A stretch of 64,000 nucleotides of DNA from CAYWQB01 sp964460785 (GTDB lineage: Bacteria > Chlamydiota > Chlamydiia > Chlamydiales > CAYWQB01), in NCBI GenBank assembly GCA_964460785.1, contig CAYWQB010000003.1:62001-126000 (forward strand), in the 5' to 3' direction. Position numbers and translations under genes: made by a program. Positions 8,884 to 17,024 of this stretch are shown piece by piece. The notes below the pieces were generated by a model, which saw nothing but the letters and a program-made list of their open reading frames with translations, was not told the origin of the DNA and did not search any database. Every line of letters begins with the position of its first letter. Within the stretch, counting starts at the first letter, position 1.

Positions 8884-9511
8884 CCTGCACATCCACCCAC
8901 TCTTTGGAAACAGGGTGAACAAATCTTAACTGCCAGTGGCAAAGCGCAATCCCCTCTCCAGAGGTAGGGCTCGCTCCATACTTACAGTCTCCTATAACGG
9001 GATGACCTTGAGACGCCCACTGGCACCGGATTTGATGATATCTCCCTGTGTGGAGCCTAATGAGAACCAGTGAGCATTTTTCATTGGCAGATAGGCTATG
9101 ATACGTGAGCCGAGCCATCTTTCCCTTCCCATCCTCTGAAATTCTGGCTCGTTTATGTTCGTGTACTAGATAATCTTTAAGCTCTCCTTGTGGAGGAAGA
9201 ATACAACCTTCAAGGCAAGCGAGGTAGTGCTTTTGCCAAAGCTTTTGTCGAAGCTGCTCTTGCAAACGAGAAAGAGCTTTGCTGCTCTTAGCAAAAACAA
9301 GAATCCCCCCTGTTACTCTGTCCAACCGATGTACAGCCTCTAAGTAGGCCTTTCCAGGCTTTTTATCTCGAAGGCTCAAATACTCCCGCATCAAAGATTC
9401 TACAGAAGAGCGCCCATCCGGAGGGCTTTGGCTAAAAGCTCCCACAGGCTTGTCACAAATAAGCAGATGATTATCTTCAAACAGAAGGGGAAAGGGGGAA
9501 GAAGGGATCAA
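8807..9511 (-). CDS. RluA-family pseudouridine synthase without S4 domain
   Basis: 234 residues. The signature VHRLDRVTGGILVFAKSSKA (about 61-80) carries the catalytic Asp; the family usually has HRLDRxTSG, and here Ser is Gly. The RYHQIRCQWASQGHPVIGD segment is the second RluA signature. No N-terminal S4 domain is present, as in RluA/TruC-type enzymes. The RNA target cannot be told from sequence. The start is TTG at 9511, overlapping the stop of the upstream methyltransferase (TTGA) and preceded by GAGAGAGG, so it is translationally coupled. The 3' end runs 77 bases antisense into the thioredoxin-like gene. Confidence 0.82.
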   Translation of the reverse strand: MIPSSPFPLLFEDNHLLICDKPVGAFSQSPPDGRSSVESLMREYLSLRDKKPGKAYLEAVHRLDRVTGGILVFAKSSKALSRLQEQLRQKLWQKHYLACLEGCILPPQGELKDYLVHEHKRARISEDGKGKMARLTYHSLSANEKCSLVLIRLHTGRYHQIRCQWASQGHPVIGDCKYGASPTSGEGIALCHWQLRFVHPVSKEWVDVQASWPQWAGPSHMLQEASNAFPFLPT

Positions 9512-10302
9512 AAGGCCTCTCTCTGACGAACCACTTCATACATCATCACAGTTGCAGCCATTGCAACATTGAGAGAGTCTGCAGCACCTTTCATTGGAAG
9601 AGATGCGGCGACATCAGCCCGATCAAGCCAAAATTTAGAAAGCCCATACTGCTCTGTTCCGAGCAAGATCACAGAGGGCTGAGTAAAATCAACTTCTGTA
9701 TAAGAAAGCTCAGCATGAGGAGTGGCGGCCACAACTTGCAAACCTCGTTGCTTAGCCCATCTATAGCTCTCCTCATTCTCTGCCACTGCGATTGCATTTG
9801 TGAATAGAGTTCCTACGCTTGCACGCACAACATTGGGGTTATGTACGTCTGTGCATGGGTCCGCTACAATCATTCCATCTGCCCCCACGGCATCACACAC
9901 TCTCAACATTGTTCCAAGGTTCCCTGGCTTCTCAATCGCTTCAGCTAAGACATAAAACCCCTGTTCAACCTCTTTCAAACTTTCTATGGAAAGATCCATA
10001 AGAGGAGCAATACTGAGCAACCCATCAGGCCTATCTCGATAGGAAATTTTCTCAAAAACGTGCTGGCTACAAGGAATGATCTCTGCACCACCCTGCCTAG
10101 CTTGCTCAATCAGCGCAGGCTCTGAATCACCCAGGAATAGCTCCGTACAGAAAAAGAGCTTCTCTACAGGCTTTCCTTTTTCTAAGTAGCGCAAATTTTC
10201 TCGAAACCCTTCAATAAGGAAGCTGCTTTGCAGCTGCCTCTCACGCGATTTTCTAAGAGCTCGAACTCTTTTGATGTTTGGATTTTGAACGCTTGTAATC
10301 AT
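9508..10302 (-). CDS. TrmH/SpoU-family RNA 2'-O-methyltransferase
   Basis: 264 residues from ATG 10302, with GGGAAAA just upstream; a longer frame starts at 10329. The SPOUT signatures are visible: an N-terminal RNA-binding SpoU substrate domain (VQNPNIKRVRALRKS), then IEKPGNLGTMLRVCDAVGAD (motif 1), ILLGTEQYGLS (motif 2) and ADSLNVAMAATVMMYEVVRQ (motif 3, forming the knotted SAM site). The target is probably rRNA or tRNA. Its start overlaps the stop of the upstream methyltransferase gene (ATGA), and its stop overlaps the start of the RluA-type gene, so three RNA-modifying enzymes form one coupled operon. Confidence 0.9.
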   Translation of the reverse strand: MITSVQNPNIKRVRALRKSRERQLQSSFLIEGFRENLRYLEKGKPVEKLFFCTELFLGDSEPALIEQARQGGAEIIPCSQHVFEKISYRDRPDGLLSIAPLMDLSIESLKEVEQGFYVLAEAIEKPGNLGTMLRVCDAVGADGMIVADPCTDVHNPNVVRASVGTLFTNAIAVAENEESYRWAKQRGLQVVAATPHAELSYTEVDFTQPSVILLGTEQYGLSKFWLDRADVAASLPMKGAADSLNVAMAATVMMYEVVRQREAF

Positions 10303-11117
10303 TTTTCCCAAAGAGCATAGGTTCCACAAGGAACAGAAAGTTCACGGTTTGCCGCTTGAAGGATAAGCTCTCCGCTTGATGAAACCCGCCCAGAAGCACC
10401 TTTAGGGGCTCCACATGTTAAAATATTATGCAAGACAGAGGGGGTCCATCCAGGAGTATGACAAGAAAGAGCGATCACACCTTTAGTTGCTGGCAGAAGA
10501 GAAAAACAATCTTCTAGTAAAAGCTGCAAGTCTGTCTCAATTTTAAAAATCTCTCCCTTACTTCCACGTCCGAATGAAGGTGGATCTAAAAGAATGACAT
10601 CATACTGCTTCTCTCGCCGTACTTCTTTACGTAGAAACTTGCGCACATCTTCTACAATCCAGCGAACTGAATCAATATTGTTCAGCTTAGCATTTTCCCT
10701 CGCCCAGTCTACAATGCCTTTTGAACTGTCTACATGCGTCACTTTTGCTCCTCTCTGAGCAAAAAACAGAGAGGCAAATCCAGTATAGGCGAAGAGGTTC
10801 AGGACAGAGGCCTCTTTTTTTAAGAAGGGCTCTAGTTGGGTGCATACCTGCAAGTGTTCAGGGAACAGGCCTACATGACCAAAAGCTGTAGGCTGGATCT
10901 TCATTTTAAGATTTGCGTAATCAACCGTCCAGCTAGAAGCAGAGCTTCCTGACCAAGCCCCCTCCTCCCCTTCACGCGAAAAGGTCATATCTGCATGTGA
11001 CGGTTCCACTGTTAATGGCCAATAGCCCTGCATATAAGGGCGCGACAAAGTATAAGGACCAAACTGCTCCCACTTGCGCCCTCTACCTGCATCAAGAAAA
11101 AGGTAATCTTTTTTCAT
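10299..11117 (-). CDS. Class I SAM-dependent methyltransferase, RlmI/RlmK-like
   Basis: 272 residues from ATG 11117, preceded by AAGGA at normal spacing; the frame is open to 11153. The Rossmann SAM-binding motif is ASVLNLFAYTGFASLFFAQR, followed by THVDSSKGIVDWARENAKLN and IVEDVRKFLRKE; the active-site motif is ILLDPPSFGRG. This order is that of COG1092-type 23S rRNA 5-methylcytosine/2-methylguanine methyltransferases. The N-terminal PUA domain of E. coli RlmI seems absent, so the exact base is uncertain. It is the first gene of the three-gene RNA-modification operon. Confidence 0.85.
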   Translation of the reverse strand: MKKDYLFLDAGRGRKWEQFGPYTLSRPYMQGYWPLTVEPSHADMTFSREGEEGAWSGSSASSWTVDYANLKMKIQPTAFGHVGLFPEHLQVCTQLEPFLKKEASVLNLFAYTGFASLFFAQRGAKVTHVDSSKGIVDWARENAKLNNIDSVRWIVEDVRKFLRKEVRREKQYDVILLDPPSFGRGSKGEIFKIETDLQLLLEDCFSLLPATKGVIALSCHTPGWTPSVLHNILTCGAPKGASGRVSSSGELILQAANRELSVPCGTYALWEK

Positions 11118-11178
11118 AAAAATCCTTATTAACGAGAAAAAAGAATAGCACACTTAGCTGAATGGAGGAAAGTAAAGG

Positions 11179-12075
11179 ATGAAAATTATCGCCTGCGAAG
11201 AGCTTTTTTTTAAAAGTGTGCAACCTATGCTTGAACAAGAATTTGCTGACTGGAAAATCGAGGTCCTTAATGAGGAGTTTTTATCCTCACCCAATAAGGA
11301 ATTGGTACAGATTCTTATTTGCCACTCACTAACAGAAAGGCTCCTCTTTAGCTTTCCCAACCTAGCTTGGGCACATACCGAACTTCCTTGTGATAGATCC
11401 CTTCTCCTCCCTCCCTTTGTCACCTGCAGCCTCTCATCCCTCTACAAAGAGCTTCACTCTGATTTGATGTGGACAGCCGCCTTAGCTTTAGCAAAACAAG
11501 TCGATTTTTTAATTAAAAAGCAAAAGATTGAATCAGTCCCTTGGGATTTATCAAAAAAAATATTTTTACAAATTGGTCTTAGTGAAGTCGGAGTGGAGCT
11601 ATGCAAACAAGCAAAGAAAAGTGGTTGCTCCACCTGGGGCATAGACTCTTATGGTTCCTTCCATAAGTTTTGTGATAAAACATACAAGCATGAGCACTTG
11701 CACAGCTTAATCCCAGCAGCCGATATTGTATCCATCAGCTCCAGTATGGCTCATGAGCCCCGACTTTCTCTTAGTAGCAATGCATTATCTTTATGCAAAC
11801 CAGGAAGTATTCTTTTACTTTCAGAAAATGGGCAAAAAGACTTCCCCTTGGATTGCATCCCTTGGGAGAAGCTTAGAAGTGTGGTTTATGGCAACCAAGA
11901 GCAAGAGTCAACATCCCTTCAATCTATTCCTAACTGCATTCAAGTTCCTCTAGAACTATGCACAAAGGAACAAGCTCCTAGCAAAAGACTAGCCAAACTC
12001 ATTAAGAAAAACTTTTTGCTATTTATGAAAGGTAAAGGGAAGAAAATGACAGGTCTGTTCTCTATGAAAGAGTAG
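11179..12075 (+). CDS. Degenerate D-2-hydroxyacid dehydrogenase-like protein
   Basis: 298 residues, ATG 11179 with GGAGG upstream. The middle follows the NAD-binding domain of D-2-hydroxyacid dehydrogenases: KKIFLQIGLSEVGVELCKQA (126-145) in place of the GxGxxG fold, LIPAADIVSISSSMAHEP (177-194), and LCKPGSILLLSENG (205-218), where the family has MKPGAxLVNxxRG. The catalytic Arg of that RG pair, the Glu of the DVFxxEP region and the His of the TPH region all appear to be absent. The frame is intact, so it is more likely a non-catalytic relative than a dying gene. No partner is evident, and tRNA-Phe follows on the other strand. Confidence 0.55.
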   Translation: MKIIACEELFFKSVQPMLEQEFADWKIEVLNEEFLSSPNKELVQILICHSLTERLLFSFPNLAWAHTELPCDRSLLLPPFVTCSLSSLYKELHSDLMWTAALALAKQVDFLIKKQKIESVPWDLSKKIFLQIGLSEVGVELCKQAKKSGCSTWGIDSYGSFHKFCDKTYKHEHLHSLIPAADIVSISSSMAHEPRLSLSSNALSLCKPGSILLLSENGQKDFPLDCIPWEKLRSVVYGNQEQESTSLQSIPNCIQVPLELCTKEQAPSKRLAKLIKKNFLLFMKGKGKKMTGLFSMKE

Positions 12076-12079
12076 AAAA

Positions 12080-12152
<73 letters not shown>

Positions 12153-12220
12153 TAAACGACCAAACGAGCGCTGAAGATAAAGCAGAGGCAACTTTAAAAG
12201 CAAATCAAATCAACATTTTA

Positions 12221-14239
12221 TCACTTTTGCTTGGCAATATTTACAGGTGCTGCATTCTTTGCGGCTAGGTAGATGAATGCCATATCTTTGGCAATCTCTA
12301 CAGCTTCTTTTACCTGAATATCATCCAAAGCACTGTTATCTTGTTGCATCTCTTCTGCAAATAAACTCTCCGGTATTGAGCCTCCTAGGAGCTGTTTAAA
12401 CTCAGGAATATTTTCAATTCTCTTTTGACTATTTGCTTTTAACTGTGGCAGATATTGCGCCCAAAAGTTTGAGTGCTTTTCCAAGCTAGGCACATAATAT
12501 TTTTCAAACCAGTCACGGAAATCTGCATTAATATCTGTTAGTGGATCTTGAAATGCAGCTGCAATTCGATCACTCTCTAAGGGATAATCTAAATACTCTT
12601 CCCCAATCTCTTCATTATAGTAAATGGAAGGTACAACAATATCAGCTTTCACACCTGAGATCTGTGTAGACTTTCCTGAAGCTGTATAGTAGCGCCCTAC
12701 TGTCACTTTAAAAAACTCTTCTGCATCTGAACGAGTCACTGTCTGATGCTGAATGGATCCTTTACCATACGTTCTGGCATCTCCTACGACAATAGCTCTT
12801 CCATAGTCTTGCAGCGTCTGAGAAACAATCTCTGCAGCAGAGGCCGAAGCTTTAGAAGTTAAAACCACTAAAGGACCACTATAATCTGCTCGACCATCCA
12901 GGTCTCTAAAGTATCTCGTGAACCCATTGCTATATTTAGAAATAGCCACAACCCCATTGGTCATAAATAGCCCTGCGACCTTGACAGCTTGGGTTAAAAA
13001 CCCTCCTGAGTTATTGCGCAAATCTAAAACCAATCCTTTTAGGTTCCCTTGCGCTTTTAACCCCTGAATCGCTTCACGCAGGTCTCCCTCACTTGTAATC
13101 CCATTTGCCCCTTCATAAAAAGAGTAGAGAGTGACAACACCTATTATTCCATCTCCATAAGGATAAGCGACAGAATCGACCCTTTGATCCTCCATGACAA
13201 TCATTCTTCTTGTAAGAGAAACCTCGAGCTCTTTTTTGGCCATTCCTCCATCGCGCTCTTCGACTCTCATAATTCCCAAGCGTACTGCAGACCCCTCTTC
13301 TCCCCTAATGAGCTCTAAGACTCGATCAAAAGGCATTTCACGAATATCAACCCCATCCACGGATACGATTCGATCATTGGCTTCCACGCGCCCACTCATT
13401 TCAGCAGGACCACCTTTTACTAATCGACGAATCACTATTCCATCTAAGCTTTCTTGCAGGACAACACCGATTCCTCGAAATCCCTTTTCCAATTGCATTT
13501 TCATATTATAGGCTTCTTGCGGACTAAAGTATGTTGTGTGGGAGTCCAAGCTCTTAGCAAAGGCCTTTAATAAATAAAGTGTTTGATAATGCTCTAAATA
13601 ATCCTGCTTTGTTTTGAATCCTTCTAGCCCCTGATCAGCTAAGAAGTCATCTTCTTTGGAGCGTAAGCGACGCTCATATAAAGCAACCACTCGATCTTTA
13701 TGATCGGCCAATGAAATGGCAGATAGCTTACTTTGTGCTTGTAAAAAGCGGACAAATTGGTCTGTCAAGCGAGCTTCTAGCTGTTCTGTACTCGAGACAT
13801 ACTCTTCATAGCCCTCTTTTAAAGTCAGAGGCTCATCAACCTTGGCTAAAAGATTTTCATAATTTGCATAAATGTTTTGCCTCATCTTCCTTGCACGCTC
13901 GACCGAATGGACAATAACTTTTTGAAGCTCCGTATAGTTTTCATAATTTTGCATAGAGAACTCAGAAAGAGTCTCATCTAACAGTTCAGGGGAAGGGTTT
14001 AAATAGGGAGCTAAGTCTTCTTGAGTAAAATAAATTTTTTGATCATCAAATAGATCAAAGTACACTTTAAATGTTCGAGCTAATAAATCTTCTGACAGCT
14101 CATTCTCTTCAACATGCAATTTTAATAACTTTTGAACCGTAGGATAAATATCCTCCGTATGAAGCTTTTCCTTGGCTACTGCTGGCGCCAAAAATAACGC
14201 CATTGCCCCAACTATCAGGATATTTCTCAGCGCCCCCAT
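12221..14239 (-). CDS. tsp: Tail-specific (C-terminal processing) protease, S41 family
   Basis: 672 residues from ATG 14239, chosen for the strong AAGGAGGAAG site upstream and the signal peptide that then begins at residue 1 (GALRNILIVGAMALFLAPAVA). An N-terminal helical domain comes first, followed by a PDZ domain (about residues 225-310; GFRGIGVVLQE and DGVDIREMPFDRVLELIRG). The S41 protease core has the catalytic Ser in SKASASAAEIV and the Lys in TYGKGSIQ, and an Asp-rich DUF3340-like tail follows. It acts in the periplasm, degrading proteins by their C-termini. In C. trachomatis the homologue lies beside the S12 gene, as it roughly does here. The ribosomal and scp genes are divergent from it. 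Confidence 0.92.
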   Translation of the reverse strand: MGALRNILIVGAMALFLAPAVAKEKLHTEDIYPTVQKLLKLHVEENELSEDLLARTFKVYFDLFDDQKIYFTQEDLAPYLNPSPELLDETLSEFSMQNYENYTELQKVIVHSVERARKMRQNIYANYENLLAKVDEPLTLKEGYEEYVSSTEQLEARLTDQFVRFLQAQSKLSAISLADHKDRVVALYERRLRSKEDDFLADQGLEGFKTKQDYLEHYQTLYLLKAFAKSLDSHTTYFSPQEAYNMKMQLEKGFRGIGVVLQESLDGIVIRRLVKGGPAEMSGRVEANDRIVSVDGVDIREMPFDRVLELIRGEEGSAVRLGIMRVEERDGGMAKKELEVSLTRRMIVMEDQRVDSVAYPYGDGIIGVVTLYSFYEGANGITSEGDLREAIQGLKAQGNLKGLVLDLRNNSGGFLTQAVKVAGLFMTNGVVAISKYSNGFTRYFRDLDGRADYSGPLVVLTSKASASAAEIVSQTLQDYGRAIVVGDARTYGKGSIQHQTVTRSDAEEFFKVTVGRYYTASGKSTQISGVKADIVVPSIYYNEEIGEEYLDYPLESDRIAAAFQDPLTDINADFRDWFEKYYVPSLEKHSNFWAQYLPQLKANSQKRIENIPEFKQLLGGSIPESLFAEEMQQDNSALDDIQVKEAVEIAKDMAFIYLAAKNAAPVNIAKQK

Positions 14240-14424
14240 TCTTCCTCCTTGAAAGCCTATATATCGTCCATGATACTGGGGAAAATGAGAAGCGATGCGA
14301 ACGAGAGATTCCGTCCTCTCCACATCAATCTACTTGACTTCCCCCCTTACGTTCAGTATACCTATCTGCTGTGCAGAAAACAAGTTTTATCTTTAAACTT
14401 CTGCCCTCTTTTACTAACCTCATT

Positions 14425-14437
14425 ACCCACAGTGGGT
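14425..14437. promoter_or_regulatory. Interrupted palindrome at the scpA start
   Basis: ACCCAC and GTGGGT around a central A form a perfect 13-base palindrome that ends one base before the scpA ATG. It covers the expected ribosome site; no purine-rich Shine-Dalgarno sequence is otherwise present. It could be an operator, or chance. Confidence 0.3.
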
Positions 14438-14438
14438 C

Positions 14439-15200
14439 ATGTCCTCACTCGCGACGTTTTCATGTTCCACAGATGCTTTTGAAGGGCCTCTGGACCTTCT
14501 TCTTTATCTTGTCCAAAGAGAAGAAGTTGATGTTCATCGCCTCTCTTTAGCCTCCATTGTACACCAGTTTGCTGAGGCTCTTCATGGAGAGGAAGAAAGT
14601 CTCCCAGCTCCTGACATGGAAAAGGGCGCGAATAGCTTAGCCCTCATGGGAGCCCTGCTTCTTTTTAAAAGCCGCCACCTCCTTCCAAGCTTTTCTGATG
14701 AAGAAGTCGACTTATCTGAGTATGAGCCCTTCGAGTCAGCTTCAGCCTTAGTAGATTACATCAAATGTAAAATTGGAGCACAGCACCTTAGAAAAGCTCA
14801 CCAACAACAACTGCAGCGCCTCCCTCGCGGACTTCCTCCCTTAGAGCTTCCCCCTCCTCCCCCTCGCCCATTAGCTCCAGCAAGTGCTGAAGACCTAAGG
14901 AATACCTTTCAAAAATTAATGGAATCTCTTCCTCAACCACCTCCTTCCACCATAGAAAGAGAAGTTTGGGTGGTAAGAGATAAAATTGTTGCTATACAGT
15001 CTTCCCTGAAAGCAACACCTATACTCTCTATAGAAGAGCTTTTTATCGCCCATCGATCGAGAGAGGAATATATAGTTACTTTTTTAGCCCTGTTAGAACT
15101 TATGAAGCTAGGCGAGCTTCACTTAGGCAAAGACACAGAAACAAACAAGTTGTATGTAAGTCAACGAGTACAGGATGAAGATGAGCAGCCCATTGACTGA
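14439..15200 (+). CDS. scpA: Segregation and condensation protein A
   Basis: 253 residues. The N-terminal FEGPLDLLLYLVQREEVDV motif is the ScpA kleisin signature that binds the SMC neck. A long Pro-rich linker follows (about 125-150, PPLELPPPPPRPLAP) and then a C-terminal winged-helix part. ScpA bridges SMC heads and binds ScpB in chromosome segregation. The length is normal. scpB overlaps its end by 26 bases. No strong ribosome site precedes the ATG; a short palindrome sits there instead. Confidence 0.9.
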   Translation: MSSLATFSCSTDAFEGPLDLLLYLVQREEVDVHRLSLASIVHQFAEALHGEEESLPAPDMEKGANSLALMGALLLFKSRHLLPSFSDEEVDLSEYEPFESASALVDYIKCKIGAQHLRKAHQQQLQRLPRGLPPLELPPPPPRPLAPASAEDLRNTFQKLMESLPQPPPSTIEREVWVVRDKIVAIQSSLKATPILSIEELFIAHRSREEYIVTFLALLELMKLGELHLGKDTETNKLYVSQRVQDEDEQPID

Positions 15201-15894
15201 TTCTGAAGAGAAAACCCCCAAAGAACTAAGGCTAACTCCTGAAGCTCCTTCTTCTCTTCCTAGCCAAGTACCTTATGAAATTCCTCTAATACGAGCCGTT
15301 GAAGCCTTACTCTTTGCCTCAAATGCTCCTGTTAGCAGTCAACGCCTTAAATCTTCTTTAGAAGAGCGGTTTTCTTGCTCTACCAAAGAGGTTAATGAAG
15401 CCATTGAACAACTCCAGCATCAGTACAGAGAACAGGGGAATGCATTCGAGCTAAAAAGGTTAGCTGGTGGCTACGTAATGCAAACAAAAGAAGAGTTTTT
15501 TCCTATCTTAGATCCTTTTTTTCAAAAACAGCCTCCACAAAAACTCTCTTCAGCCACTTATGAAACGCTAGCGATTATAGCCTATCGACAGCCTATAACC
15601 CGTGCAGAAATTGATACCATACGCGGTGTAGATTGTACGGCTCCTTTATCAAATTTGATGGAGAAAGACCTCGTACAAATGGTTGGTCGTAAAGAAGTTC
15701 CCGGCCATCCCCCTCTCTATGGAACCACAAAGGAATTTTTAGAGTTCTGCGGACTAGGCAATATTCAAGACCTTCCAGCACTTAGAGAATTAAAAAAGCC
15801 ACGAAAAAAAACAAAAAAGAACAAAGCGCAAAACAAACAACAAAAGCAACAAGAAAAGAAACCTCAAGAAATCAATTTAACGTTGCCGCTTTAG
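15175..15894 (+). CDS. scpB: Segregation and condensation protein B
   Basis: 239 residues with two winged-helix domains: AVEALLFASNAPVSSQRL begins the first, and YETLAIIAYRQPITRAEID with IRGVDCTAPLSNLMEKDLV marks the second, both typical of ScpB. The C-terminal 35 residues are a Lys/Gln-rich tail (about 205-235), probably disordered and perhaps nucleic-acid binding. It starts inside scpA (26-base overlap), at ATG 15175 or 15181, indicating coupled translation. It partners with ScpA and SMC. The str-type operon follows after 116 bases. Confidence 0.9.
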   Translation: MKMSSPLTDSEEKTPKELRLTPEAPSSLPSQVPYEIPLIRAVEALLFASNAPVSSQRLKSSLEERFSCSTKEVNEAIEQLQHQYREQGNAFELKRLAGGYVMQTKEEFFPILDPFFQKQPPQKLSSATYETLAIIAYRQPITRAEIDTIRGVDCTAPLSNLMEKDLVQMVGRKEVPGHPPLYGTTKEFLEFCGLGNIQDLPALRELKKPRKKTKKNKAQNKQQKQQEKKPQEINLTLPL

Positions 15895-16010
15895 TAGAGC
15901 AAATTTCGTGGCCATAAATGTGAACCTTTGTTTATACTGCGACACTCCCTTTTCCTAAATTGGGAGAAGTTTGCCCTAAACTGAAATGTTTTTAAGGAGA
16001 AAGGCTGTTT

Positions 16011-16382
16011 ATGCCTACAATGAACCAACTTATCCACAAGCCTCGTAAAAAGCGGAAAAAGCGCAGTAAGTCGCCAGCTTTGAACAGCTGCCCGCAAAGA
16101 CGAGGAGTTTGCCTACAGGTAAAAACAAAAACTCCTAGAAAGCCTAACTCAGCTCTACGAAAAGTTGCTTGGGTTCGCCTTTCTAACGGAGAAGAAGTAA
16201 TTGCCTACATCGGTGGAGAAGGTCACAACCTTCAAGAGCACAGCATTGTACTTGTGCGTGGAGGAAGGGTAAAAGACTTACCTGGTGTCCGCTATCACAT
16301 CGTACGTGGTGCATTGGACAGCGCTGCTGTTCAAGATCGTAAGCAAGGAAGATCTAAGTACGGTGCCAAGCGGCCGAAGTAA
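16011..16382 (+). CDS. rpsL: Ribosomal protein S12
   Basis: 123 residues, near-canonical, with a strong AAGGAGAAAGG site upstream. PQRRGVCLQV, PNSALRKVAWVRLSNG and GGEGHNLQEHSIVLVRGGRV are the decoding-centre loops. Position 43, which is Lys in most bacteria and in my recollection of C. trachomatis S12, is Arg here (TPRKPNS). In E. coli the Lys-to-Arg change at this site gives streptomycin resistance. It is the first gene of the S12-S7-EF-G-S10 operon. Confidence 0.98.
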   Translation: MPTMNQLIHKPRKKRKKRSKSPALNSCPQRRGVCLQVKTKTPRKPNSALRKVAWVRLSNGEEVIAYIGGEGHNLQEHSIVLVRGGRVKDLPGVRYHIVRGALDSAAVQDRKQGRSKYGAKRPK

Positions 16383-16385
16383 TCG

Positions 16386-16408
16386 AAGACCTTCATAATG
16401 AAGGTCTT
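16386..16408 (+). terminator. Perfect 10-bp hairpin after rpsL, without T-run
   Basis: AAGACCTTCA (16386-16395) pairs with TGAAGGTCTT (16399-16408) around a 3-base loop. It begins three bases after the rpsL stop. No T-run follows, so it is more likely an RNA-stability or attenuation element within the operon than a strong terminator. Confidence 0.5.
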
Positions 16409-16438
16409 TGCATAAGGTCTGTGCCTAAGACTCGAGGA

Positions 16439-16476
16439 CCAGACCCTATGCAGGTTAGGCGTTCTGCCTAGTCTGG
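16439..16476 (+). promoter_or_regulatory. Bulged stem-loop upstream of rpsG
   Basis: CCAGAC (16439-16444) pairs with GTCTGG (16471-16476), and TAGGC (16456-16460) pairs with GCCTA (16466-16470). The two helices stack, with an 11-base bulge on the 5' side. In E. coli, S7 represses translation by binding RNA between rpsL and rpsG, so an S7 autoregulatory site is a reasonable but untested reading. Confidence 0.45.
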
Positions 16477-16490
16477 TGAAGTACTGATCT

Positions 16491-16510
16491 TCCAGTTTTA
16501 AACAACTGGA
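16491..16510 (+). promoter_or_regulatory. Stem-loop next to the rpsG ribosome site
   Basis: TCCAGTT (16491-16497) and AACTGGA (16504-16510) form a 7-bp stem that ends four bases before the AAGGAG site of rpsG. It could modulate access of ribosomes to rpsG. Confidence 0.4.
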
Positions 16511-16525
16511 GTCTAAGGAGAAAAA

Positions 16526-16999
16526 ATGTCTAGAAGAAGACGCGCTGAAAAGCGAATCACTGCACCCGACCCGGTGTACGGAAGTAAGGTGCTTGCAAAG
16601 TTTATCAACAAAATCATGATTGGCGGGAAACGCTCTCTCGCGCAAAAAATCGTCTACTCAGCAGTAGAAGACTTTGCAAAACGGGTTAAAGAAGAAAACC
16701 CACTAGAAGCTTTTGAACAAGCTCTAGAAAATGCCAAGCCAACTCTTGAAGTTAAGTCTCGTCGTATCGGGGGTGCTACCTACCAAGTCCCTATCGAGAT
16801 TCCTCAGGACCGACGCACCTCTCTCGCAATGCGATGGATTATTGCTCACTCTAGAAAAAAGCCTGGTCGCTCTATGTCCCAAGGCCTTGCAATGGAACTT
16901 GCTGATTGCTTCAATCTACAAGGCACAACCATCAAAAAGAAAGATGACACCCACCGTATGGCGGAAGCGAACAAAGCTTTTGCTCATTATCGCTGGTAA
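16526..16999 (+). CDS. rpsG: Ribosomal protein S7
   Basis: 157 residues starting MSRRRRAEKR, with AAGGAG 7 bases upstream. It contains KFINKIMIGGKRSLAQKIVY and the RRIGGATYQVPIEI signature. It nucleates assembly of the 30S head on the 3' domain of 16S rRNA. Normal length. The 143-base gap before it carries three hairpins, which suggests autoregulation. Confidence 0.98.
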   Translation: MSRRRRAEKRITAPDPVYGSKVLAKFINKIMIGGKRSLAQKIVYSAVEDFAKRVKEENPLEAFEQALENAKPTLEVKSRRIGGATYQVPIEIPQDRRTSLAMRWIIAHSRKKPGRSMSQGLAMELADCFNLQGTTIKKKDDTHRMAEANKAFAHYRW

Positions 17000-17024
17000 C
17001 CTTAGTTAGGAGAAAGAGTAAAGC

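Noticed and set aside
16030..16038. TTATCCACA, the consensus DnaA box
   Set aside because: It is a single copy inside the rpsL coding sequence (codons for Gln-Leu-Ile-His-Lys), with no cluster of boxes or AT-rich unwinding element, so it is not an origin.
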